Positions 55,466 through 64,000 of a stretch of DNA of 64,000 bases are shown here, one piece after another. Numbering within the stretch: the first letter of the stretch is position 1; each line of letters begins with the position of its first letter. Source of the DNA: Hanleya hanleyi (lineage: Eukaryota > Mollusca > Polyplacophora > Lepidopleurida > Hanleyidae). A model generated the notes under the pieces. It was not told where the DNA came from. It did not search any database and worked only from the letters and a program-made list of their open reading frames with translations. The position numbers and the translations under genes were made by a program. The stretch is taken from the NCBI GenBank assembly GCA_036873755.1, contig JAVTVY010039339.1, forward strand, positions 62,001-126,000, given 5' to 3'.

Positions 55466-56541
55466 GTTTATAAGTTCTCCTCCCCCCCCCCCAACTAATG
55501 TGGCAGGGGACAATAATGTCATCAAACTATTAACAACTTTTTGGGACGGGGAGGATCATTTAGATCCCTATATCGAGCTTTCCGCAGCTAAAGCTACATG
55601 TATGGACTTGATCAAAAATCTGGTTCCGTCCATTACTGAAATATTCTGGCCTGTATAACAACACATCAATATATTGTATCCCCACAAAGACAACCTTCAA
55701 TCAAACCTTAGATCGATGGGAAATAAAAGGACTTGAGCAATATGGGAGACTTCGGCAAGGTTAGGTTGTTTGCAAGCATTTGCCCTTTTCCTTAAATTCA
55801 TCAACATCTAGAAAGTCCTGCAGATACTTGAATTTCCAGTTCTTTGTATGATTTCGTTCTCTAAAGTTGTCCCTGTATTTGCAGACACGGATCTGAGACA
55901 CTTGATCATTTAGATTTATTCTTCAAGATGTCACACATTTAAAGTCCTTTCATGGAAAGTAATTGCTGCACTGATATTTAACTCCACATTGAGATCTGCA
56001 GCTAATGAGTCCAGTGAGAAGGCTCAGATTTTGTCCATAACAAAACTATTTACAATGAATATATACATACTTTAAACATCGCTTTGTATTCCAGTATTGA
56101 ATGGTCAGTTCCTGTTGACACACGGGAGATTGCCTGATTTGATCATAGAATTTGAATGATGTTGCCTGCAATATGGGTATTTTTTTAATTGAATTAAAAA
56201 TTTGAGTATATTTCCCAAAACTGAATTTTCTTGAACCATCTGCATTTGAGAGATTGCCTAATTTGATCGTAGAACTTGAATGATGCAAGAAATGTGGGTA
56301 TTTTTTTAATAAGTTAAAAACGTGTATTCATATATTAGATTTCTCTCAGACATTAATGAAGATGAATTCAAATGCTAATATGAATGAATTGATGCAGTTC
56401 GTCATCTTTCTCTCTTGGTTGGTAACCATACACAAGTGAATGGCTGAGCTCCTCAATCTATCGCACATACTGAAGGTATGGTAAGTCATGATCTCATCGC
56501 AAATCGGTTTTAACCAGTATTCGTACACAAATCTGCCGATT
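55466..56541. other. Intergenic DNA downstream of CHORDC1; local duplication
   Basis: GAGATTGCCTGATTTGATCA (56128) and GAGATTGCCTAATTTGATCG (about 56250) mark a two-copy repeat of ~125 bases. Poly(C) at 55480-55492. No gene seen. Confidence 0.45.
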
Positions 56542-56724
56542 TCAAAATCCCAGCTCTACACTGTCTATCGTGTCACCACTCGCAGTGTCATTTGATGAAG
56601 ATACATCAGGTATAGCTTCCTGAGGTACGCACAAATCTGGCCAATGAAAAGGCTCGGCTTTTTTCAAGTTTATCTCCGCTTTTGTGCCAACCATTTTCAC
56701 ATTACTCTTCTGTGGATCAATGAC
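56542..56724 (-). CDS. CHORDC1: CHORDC1 last coding exon
   Basis: Acceptor CTTCTTATTGTCAG, then VIDPQKSNVKMVGTKAEINL and KKAEPFHWPDL, the second half of the CS domain, then an acidic serine/threonine-rich tail ending SVELGF and TGA. The frame remains open upstream into the intron to 56922, but the CS domain continues from the exon at 59305, so the acceptor at 56724 is preferred. Confidence 0.93.
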   Translation of the reverse strand, partial: VIDPQKSNVKMVGTKAEINLKKAEPFHWPDLCVPQEAIPDVSSSNDTASGDTIDSVELGF

Positions 56725-59700
56725 CTGACAATAAGAAGAACAAGGTGTGTTAAAAGTTACTGAAGCCTTTGATGAGGATGAGTATCTCTCTAGGACTGAG
56801 CTGAGCATATTAATGTTACATGTACCAGGATATTCCTCTTTTAAACTTACATGTATACTGTTAGGCTCATCAAAATTGATAGTTTGTTTATCATCACCGC
56901 CCGCAACCAATTTTGCCTTCATCTCGAAAATCTGTTTTATTTATTATTTCCATTTCGTATTGTGTATGTTCTGCAGTGTCTAACACAAGTTATTGTAGCA
57001 ATGTGTGGCGACAAGCATGGAAAGTCCCATATCACACACTTGTATTGATTAAAGAGCTAATTCATGCTACTAAGGTTGTTCATGCTTCATAAATTAATGA
57101 GAGAACAATCATATATATATTCTAGGCAGCTTGTTTCGATGCATATGCCCAACTAAAAATATAAATAAAATACGAAGCTGCGCATCTGAAAACCCCTCGG
57201 CTCTGGGCGCCAGCCATTCATAATGTATTCAATTTGAAGCAAGACTTCAGGAACACCAAGCAGTCAAGTGATAAATATACAGATTATGAAAAAATTTGCC
57301 ATTAGAAATGGCCTCTAAGGTTTATGTCCAATCAGAGAAGTCGGTATTCATTACATAAGTCTGTTGATGCATCGATGATGTATACCAAATTTTGTCATAG
57401 AGCATTTGAAAATTATCAGAGATAGAGATCATTAATGATTTCGCATAAATTAAAGATGGCCGCCCATCCTTCCCACCACTCAGAGAAACTGATGTGGTTA
57501 TTCATTGCAAGTGTCTTGATACATGGATGCTGTATACCAAGTTTCATATAGAACACTGAAATGGTATCAAAGATATACATCATCAAAGATTTTGCATACA
57601 TTAAAGATGGCCACCAAGGTTTCCGCCCAATCAGAAACACCAGAACTGCCATTTATCGTAAGTCTATTGATGCATCGATGATATATGCCAAATTTTACAT
57701 CGAGCACTCGAACGGTATCAGAGATAGAGATCATTAATGATTTCGCATAAATTAAAGATGGCCGCCCATCCTTCCTGCCACTCAGAGGAACTGATGTGGT
57801 TATACATTGCAGGTCTCTTGATACATCGATGCTGTATACCAAGTTTCGTATAGAACACTTGAATGGTATCAAAGATATATATCATTAAAGATTTTGCATA
57901 AATTAAAGATGGCCGCCAAGGTTTCCACCGAATCAGGGAAACTGGTTTGGTCATTCCTTTGAAGTTTCTTGATGCATCGATGATCTATACCAAGTTCACA
58001 CACGGAACAGTGAAATGGTACCTAAGATACACAAGATTAATGATTTCGCATAAATTAAATATGGCCGCCAAAGTTTCCAACCAATCAGGTCCAGATTCAA
58101 TAGGGTTCTGGGTCATGAGCATATGGATGTGCAGTGCAAGTTTGGTGTGCCTAGGGTAAGTCGTTCTAAAGATATCTTGGTAACGAGAAAGCTGTGATGG
58201 TTTCGCATAAATTAAAGATGGCCGCCAAAGTTTCCAACCAATCAGGTCCAGATTCAATAGGGTTCTGCGTCACGCGCATACAGATGTGCACTGCAAGTTT
58301 GGTGTGCCTAGGGTAAGTCGTTCTGAAGATATCTTGGTAACGAGAAAGGTGTGACGGACGGACGGACAGACGGACAGACGGACATGACGACGCAATACCC
58401 TTCGGCCAAATTTTGGCCGAGGGGTAAAAAGAATAATAAACTAATCCTGGCGATCCGGATGATAAACCATTAAATTTAATGAACCTTTAGGGATATCACA
58501 GTGAGATATTCAACTAGAGAAATTCAGTCCAGTGGTTCATTGAGTTAAAAAAATTACCATAATACATCTATACATTACAGGTAAATCTTCCAATAAATCA
58601 ATCACTCTAATAAAATACAATCACCCCCCAATTTTGGGGACAACATTTAAGCAGTGACTAATAAAATTTGATCACCTTCGAAACTAAGAAATAAAGGATT
58701 ATCTTCCTGCAGTTGAATTATTGTTTGATTTACCGATCATCAACTAACGATATAGGACCCAGAATGCAGGTTCTGTAGATGGTTAATTTTCAGCAAGTTG
58801 AAATTGACTCGCGTGTCTGAATATAACTGCATTATTTTTCAAAATTTAAGAGCGATAAATTGCACCTCTCAATTCTGTTATTGTACTCTTTGATTTTTGA
58901 ATAATGAAGATCAATTATGTTCACAAATATCTGTATTGACGAATATCACAAATTTTAAGTCTTATAGATTATCACAACATACACTTGCAAAAATTTGTGG
59001 TAATGCAAAAGGAAAATCTATTCATCACAAATCGGCTCATCGACAGTGCGACGTCCACCATGGTCATGTAAAGCAATGTGGAAGAGACTACTGAAAAAAG
59101 AATTAAATTCTTTTTGGCATTACTTTTTTAGTTTTTGCAGTTCAATCAATGGAAGGAATTTCTTAACAATTTTTTTCTCTCTGGAATCGAGGGGTGCAAA
59201 TATTCGCTTCCCCCGATCAACATTTCGGGAAGAGGGAGCCTTCGCTCTCATCGAAAAAGACGGACTGGAATATACCAAGATGTAAAAAGCAAAGTGAAAC
59301 TTACCCCTCGAAAAACAAATTTCTGCTCAAATAGACTCTTTCCTCCCTCGAATACTATGTGGACATTACAGGCAACCCTGTTAGCCTCTATCTTAGATTT
59401 CTCTGGTACAGCTACTTTACAGTACACTGATATGATGACACCTGACCTGGTCTGGTGCCAGTCATAGCGACATGATTTCCTCTGTCCGGGATCCTGCCAA
59501 ATAAACAAATATTACCTGAAATACTGCCACATTAAATCCCACTTTTTAATATCCAAAGTTTAAAAAGTTTTAAGCATTGTCATGATTGTGTACTTTCAAA
59601 TCTAAATGTGAACTGCAAAGGTTTTTTGATCGAATATCTTTTGTTTTCATGACAGTTTCGTTAGCTGGAGCTTATGTGGAAAGTTAGTTTCAATTTTGGT

Positions 59701-62700
59701 GGAATAGCTGCTGCATAATTTACTTTGGGCTAGCCAGACCCTGCACTAAAATGCCTAGAACCCCTCAGAAGGCTTCTTCAACATGTGAAATTTTATCAGG
59801 AGTTTCACATTTGCCTTTGAATGTTCACATATATTCAATTAACCTGGTGGTGATCAATAAACAGAAAACTTGGAAAACCTCTTCTGCTCCTGTGAGTGTC
59901 ATTTGTGAAGTCAATAATATTCTAAAATGCCATCAATGTGATACAGAGTTTTGTACAATTATTCTACCTCTGACTTGATCCATATATGTTTTCCTGTACT
60001 ACAGCCCTCTTGTTGAAGAAAATTGTCAAATTCTGTTGTTTTCTTCTGACAACATGACCAGAACTTCAACCTGAAATTATCAAATCCACAATATTATACA
60101 AATATAAACATCAAATAATCATCTGTCGTCACTGTGTGAGAATATTTTTGACACGGAGAACATTTTGAAAACCAGCTCACTACATCAATATATTTAACTC
60201 GTTTCCTTAGTACAATGCATTCTGTCGAACTCTGTGTTCAGTATTGAGAAATGGTTTGAGATCATGAAGAGGAACCCTAGCTCCCCCAGATAAAGATGGA
60301 TACATTATGGGCGGCTTCAATATAGACAGGAGACAACAGCTGAACTGTAGATGTTTGATTTTCTACAGAAATAGGGGAGGTAATCTTGAGATATCCTGGA
60401 GGGAAGACAACTGTGTAACTACCTCTCATATGTAGACATAGTTTGCAATACATTAAAATATTTTTTAACAAAATACACCCACCCAACCGTTAGTAACAAT
60501 GTGGAGCAGGTATAATGTGATGGGAAAGCTGCAATCACACATCAAGATATTAGGATGAACAAAGCAGACATTGAAATCATGCATGGCTTTGACCCAAATC
60601 GATCAATCAAAATCAATTACTTGCACCAAGTTTGAAGTATACATCAAATTTTATCATATGCCTAATCCACAACCCTAGAGTTACAACAGTATTATAAATA
60701 ACAATACAAATTTCTCACATTTCTGGTCTAGGTGACCTTGAAATGTCTGATCTTTTGACCTCAAAATATACTGAGTTACTCTCTGTCCCATATGCAAGGT
60801 AGGCATAAAGTTTTGACCCAATTCATGGCTTGGAACATTAGATTTTTCATTTTTCATGTTTTCTGGCTTCAGTATGACTCACCCTTCATGGAATATAGGT
60901 ACACCAGGGTGATGGAAACAATCCTCTGTGTTACTCTGATCCCCTTCATAGGTCTGCAAAACACAACAGGTAAGCATGGATTATCACTGCACATAGAAGT
61001 ATGGACTATCACCACACTAGAAGTATGGACTATCTCTACATATAGAAATATGAACAATCACCACACATAAAAGTATGGACTATTACTGCACATAGAAGTA
61101 TGGACTATCACCACACTAGAAGTATGGATTATCTCTACCCAAGGAAGTATGGACTATCACCGCACATAGAAGTATGGACTATCACCACACATAGAAGTGT
61201 ACATGGAATATCACCACACATAGAGGTATGGACTATCACCATACACAGAAGAATGGACTATCACCACACATAGAAGTACACATGGAATATCACCACACAA
61301 GGAAGTATGGACTGTCAACTGGCTCTGTTTATTGCATGTATGTACCATGTAGGTAGTGTGTACACTTTGACTCCACAATACTAGCAATGAGTTCCTTGAA
61401 CCCCGTTAGTCCCCTAATATTGGCAACACTGTAGTCCGCATTGTCTGAAGGATGGTTTCTAGTAGGTCTGGACATAACTTTGGGTGTTACAATGCATTAG
61501 GAGGTGACTGCTTTGATACCAGGTGTTATACAGCAAGGTCACTAGACTACTAGCATGTCCTTCCCATAATGCATTAGGAGGTGACTGCTTTGATACCAGG
61601 TGTTATACAGGGAGGTGCACTAGACTACTAGCATGTTCCCATACATGGCAAAACGTGTATTAGATATACAGCTAGACTTGCATCCCAGGGATGGGAGGCC
61701 CATTTATATGGGAAGTGCTAGCAGAATAAAATAAGTGTGTTATGGGCAGTGTTATGTTTTGCTTTACGAGACTAGGATACAGAGGCCTGGCATGCCTGGA
61801 GATCCATCACCAAGAAAAAGGAGGGGGGATAGGGGGTGGCATTGGCTGCTTCGTATGGGTGTATTTTGATTTAATCTAACAGGATATGGGAAGTTTTAGC
61901 TAGGGTGGGGCATTTCTTACTTTGAGAGATAAATGGGTGATCAGGGATAAATCAAAGACTTCTCCTAGTCTCAATAATGGCACAGGCAAAATGAGTAATA
62001 CTCTATAAAACTCTTCCCAGTCTGTTATGGAGGAGTGTTTAACGTGGCTTTCAACATTTTTCCAGCTATATCAAGATGGGGAAGGGAAGGGATGGGAGGG
62101 ATGGGGGTACCCACTTGTAACAGAGCAGATCTAATGCTGCCATTTTATAGTGCTGTCCCACTGAAATATCCTGACACCCCACTCAGTCACATTATATTGA
62201 CACCGAGCGAACCCGTCCTTGTTCTATCCTCTTAATGCTGAGTGTAAGCGAGGAAGCCACAAGTTCCATTTTTTCAAGTCTTTGGTATGACCCGACCTGG
62301 GATTGAACCCACTACCTACCATTTACGAGGCCGATGCTCTAACCAGACTCTAACAGGCAGTGCAGTCTATTATAGAGGAGCTGTAAAGTAGAGGGACCAT
62401 GGTGGGTCTCAGGGTCTTCTGGGGGAGCGGGGTGGTGGATTAGCTGCTTCATATGGGTGCACTGCAGTGTTAACAATATGTAACCAAGAGTGGAGAATCG
62501 AGTAGGTAGCAATTAGCAGTAACTGCTTAGGCTGAACAAAACAATTTTCTAGTTTCACAGGCACCGATGTGTCATTCACAGGCACCGATGTGTCATTCAC
62601 AGGCACCGACGTGTCATTCACAGGCCCTGACGTGTCATTCACAGGCACCGACATGTCATTTTTTTTTGCACTGCGCCACCTTTTTATCACCCACAGCAAA

Positions 62701-63690
62701 GCAATAATCTTTTTTTCCCCGATTTCTTCTCGCTTTCACACATTCCTCTCTAAAAATTTTGCCAAAATAATGTTGCAGACCTCTCAAGTTATAATTTTGC
62801 CAAGGCGTGAGATTCGAGTATATCGGGCCCAGGGGACACGAGCCCCTGAAAAATGCGAATTTCTAGGGGTCATTTCATACAATTTTTCGCATTTTTGTTT
62901 AATATAACAGCCTACAACTACACATTTCACTCTTCATTAAGGCTATAAAAAAAAAACTTTCCAACCAAGTCTAGGAAAATTTTGCCTCCTTTTTCTGCAA
63001 ACTGGAGCAATTCTGAAGGATTCTTGGTTATTTTGATATAATTTCATGAAATGCCCAGATGCGTGAAATTTTGATATAGCTGCGGGAGAGCAAGAGGCAG
63101 ATGCCAAATGTGCGAGTCTCACGCCGAATGTGCGAGGGTTGATAGGTCTGATGTTGTTGAACATTGAGCCAAAGAGGCGTTTGATGCCTTCTTTCATTTG
63201 CAGGAAACAGTATTGTTGAAGTCAATGTTGGCTTCATGCGAATTGTTTAAAACTACTGCATCAGTTTGCCAGAAAAGATGGACATATTTGGTCTGCGTGA
63301 AAGAAAAAAAAAATAAATAAAAAGAAGTCTCACTCCGTTAGTTTTTTTTTCAAAATGTGTCTGTAATGCTAGAGATTAATCTTATACAGCCTTCGTACAA
63401 AATTTATAGAATGAAATGGATGACAAATTAGTTCCTGGTTGGTTGCTACCAGAACTGTTAAGTTCGCCATCAATCAGTAATTAACCAGTTATTGAGTGTT
63501 GCTGGTTGTTAATGGCTTGCAGGTGTACATATATGCATCTACATCTATACTACATTTTCAACAAACCAATGTACAAAGGGAGTTAAACTTGAATTTAGAG
63601 TTTGTTTCTTTTCTGTAACATCACATACCTTTCCACAGGCATTATTTTTACATGTTGTTCCCACAGGTATTGTTCCTTGAGCTGCCTCCT
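56542..63690 (-). CDS. CHORDC1: CHORDC1, Hsp90 co-chaperone, 3' part (five exons; 5' end beyond the window)
   Basis: Minus-strand exons 63690-63629, 60953-60883, 60070-59968, 59493-59305 and 56724-56542 join in consistent phases with GT-AG borders to about 200 residues and a natural TGA. They give CHORD II (TCKNNACGK, DCFHHPGVPIFHEG, LKFWSCCQKKTTEFDNFL, EGCSTGKHIW: all zinc-binding Cys/His present), a linker, and a CS domain (CRYDWHQTRSGVIISVYCK to KKAEPFHWPDL). CHORDC1 (CHP-1/morgana, relative of plant RAR1) binds Hsp90 and limits ROCK2 and centrosome duplication in animals. CHORD I and the start codon must lie past 64000. Melusin (ITGB1BP2) is the vertebrate paralogue; invertebrates normally have only the CHORDC1 type. 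Confidence 0.94.
57170..58430 (+). mobile_element. Helentron-associated element, 6 cores, copy of the 42.9-kb element
   Basis: Starts ATACGAAGCTGCGCATCTGA and ends GGCCGAGGGGTAAAAA with the same core, microsatellite (GACGGACAGACG) and hairpin as 42934-44450, at well over 90% identity in shared parts. It has six cores against eight, so core number changed after or during copying. It lies in the last intron of CHORDC1, antisense to the gene. Confidence 0.8.
58431..59304. other. CHORDC1 intron, no element seen
   Basis: AT-rich DNA; frames at 58897-59285 overlap the CHORDC1 exon antisense or lack motifs. Confidence 0.4.
59305..59493 (-). CDS. CHORDC1: CHORDC1 exon, CS domain first half
   Basis: 63 codons: DPGQRKSCRYDWHQTRSGVI, then EKSKIEANRVACNVHIVFEG and KFVFRG, between acceptor TTTATTTGGCAG and donor GTAAGT. 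Phase 0 at both ends. Confidence 0.93.
59968..60070 (-). CDS. CHORDC1: CHORDC1 exon, CHORD II second half
   Basis: LKFWSCCQKKTTEFDNFLQQ then EGCSTGKHIWIKSE, with the CC pair, the C and the H ligands of a CHORD domain. Starts on the last base of a glycine codon, ends in phase 0 at donor GTAGAA. Confidence 0.93.
60883..60953 (-). CDS. CHORDC1: CHORDC1 exon, CHORD II middle
   Basis: TYEGDQSNTEDCFHHPGVPI then FHEG; acceptor TTGTGTTTTGCAG, donor GTGAGT. CFHHPG replaces the more usual C-x-Y-H-P-G, keeping the ligands. Only 71 bases. Confidence 0.92.
60973..61320 (+). repeat. ~25-bp minisatellite, about 13 units
   Basis: Unit CACACATAGAAGTATGGACT ATCAC with variation, starting 20 bases upstream (in gene sense) of the CHORDC1 exon acceptor at 60953. 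Confidence 0.85.
61491..61636 (+). repeat. Two-copy tandem duplication, ~77 bp
   Basis: AATGCATTAGGAGGTGACTG to CTAGACTACTAGCATGT occurs twice in succession. Confidence 0.85.
62038..62362 (-). mobile_element. tRNA-derived SINE, mollusc type
   Basis: On the minus strand the head shows pol III boxes (TGGTTAGAGCATCGG and GGGTTCAATCCC), then CATACCAAAGACTTGAAAAA and the conserved body GGTGTCAATATAATGTGACT, GGACAGCACTATAAAATGGC. The flanks CAGTCTGTTATGGAGGAG (62018-62035) and CAGTCTATTATAGAGGAG (62363-62380) are an 18-bp TSD with two mismatches. It lies in a CHORDC1 intron in gene sense. Confidence 0.88.
62555..62658 (+). repeat. 21-bp tandem repeat, 5 units
   Basis: TTCACAGGCACCGATGTGTCA and close variants; a multiple of 3, so frames on both strands remain open across it. 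Confidence 0.9.
62659..63628. other. CHORDC1 intron, no element recognised
   Basis: Open frames at 62569-62907 and 62943-63237 lack motifs. Confidence 0.4.
63629..63690 (-). CDS. CHORDC1: CHORDC1 exon, CHORD II start
   Basis: EEAAQGTIPVGTTCKNNACG then K; acceptor TTCATTTCAG, donor GTATGT. Supplies the first C-x4-C of CHORD II. Two bases of a split codon at its start show that another exon lies upstream, to the right. Confidence 0.9.
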
Positions 63691-64000
63691 CTGAAATGAA
63701 GGGTAAAACCTGCTTAGGAAAGGGAAGAAACGTATACTACATACCCCAAAACAAGGGTTCTTACTCCATGTAAGAATCATGAGACAATGAATACAAGTCT
63801 GGCCAAGTCTGGGGACAACATTGTGTCTAGACTTGAGCCTTTTCAGCAGCACGAAGACTCGGACAATAGCTTTCCTGTGAAGTATCTACCACAAAAAGGC
63901 AGTTTGTAGACACAGAATCTTGACATGTTATCATTCATAGTTCAAGAATTCATGAGCCATGGCATCGGACTGTCATTGTCAAGTAGAGCAAAAACAGTGT
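63691..64000. other. Upstream CHORDC1 intron, right edge
   Basis: A CHORD I or linker exon was looked for on the minus strand and not recognised. GAAAGCTATTGTCCGAGTCT after TTCACAG (about 63880) could open an exon, but its frame stops soon. Confidence 0.35.

Noticed and set aside
62280..62350. tRNA gene on the minus strand
   Set aside because: Boxes A and B are present, but the cloverleaf is degenerate and continues into a SINE body with TSD.

Overview
The window is eukaryotic: spliced genes with GT-AG introns, about 36% coding-free AT-rich DNA by eye, no operons or Shine-Dalgarno sites. The repeat content (Helentron-associated elements with (GACG)n plus a 3' hairpin, a tRNA-derived SINE with a mollusc-type conserved body, a 5S-rRNA-derived SINE, many ACATGTACATGT runs) points to a marine lophotrochozoan, most likely a mollusc. 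The species cannot be named from this sequence.

Two host genes are certain. TIMM13 (mitochondrial small Tim chaperone, + strand) is encoded by three exons at 18664-18777, 35310-35378 and 48984-49079; 279 coding bases are spread over 30.4 kb because both introns are packed with repeats. CHORDC1 (Hsp90 co-chaperone with CHORD and CS domains, - strand) enters from the right edge; five exons give its CHORD II domain, CS domain and natural stop (63629-63690, 60883-60953, 59968-60070, 59305-59493, 56542-56724). The genes are tail to tail.

Left of TIMM13 (1-18.6 kb): a 9-bp-TSD foldback element (266-1024), a TTA-flanked Harbinger-type MITE full of GAAnnTTC motifs (1042-1390), a Helentron-associated repeat (2786-3238), hAT-type elements (8417-9595, 10659-12552), a LINE reverse-transcriptase tail (6626-6868), a broken THAP-domain gene (14285-14738) and a P2X7-ballast-like N-terminal fragment facing it (15544-15825).

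TIMM13 intron 1 (18.8-35.3 kb) holds a nested structure: a foldback element with 9-bp TSD (18980-23659) split by a ~3.8 kb insert whose ends are arrays of AAGATCTTGTA-type palindromes. That insert carries an apparent spliced gene with a BEN-like C-terminus (20461-22167) and a 5S SINE (19697-19929). A tandem duplicate of the foldback plus flank follows (25271-27403), then a 50-bp satellite array (28.13-33.55 kb) that received a LINE and a SINE-like insertion, both with clean target duplications.

TIMM13 intron 2 (35.4-48.98 kb) is mostly Helentron-associated tandem arrays in both orientations (35.8, 39.6, 42.9 and 45.5 kb), one array unit being split by an hAT-type element. The intergenic stretch 49.1-56.5 kb holds hAT5-, piggyBac- and hAT-type MITEs, a 24-bp array and another Helentron-type array. 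CHORDC1 introns hold a second copy of the 42.9-kb array (57.17-58.43 kb), minisatellites and a tRNA-derived SINE.
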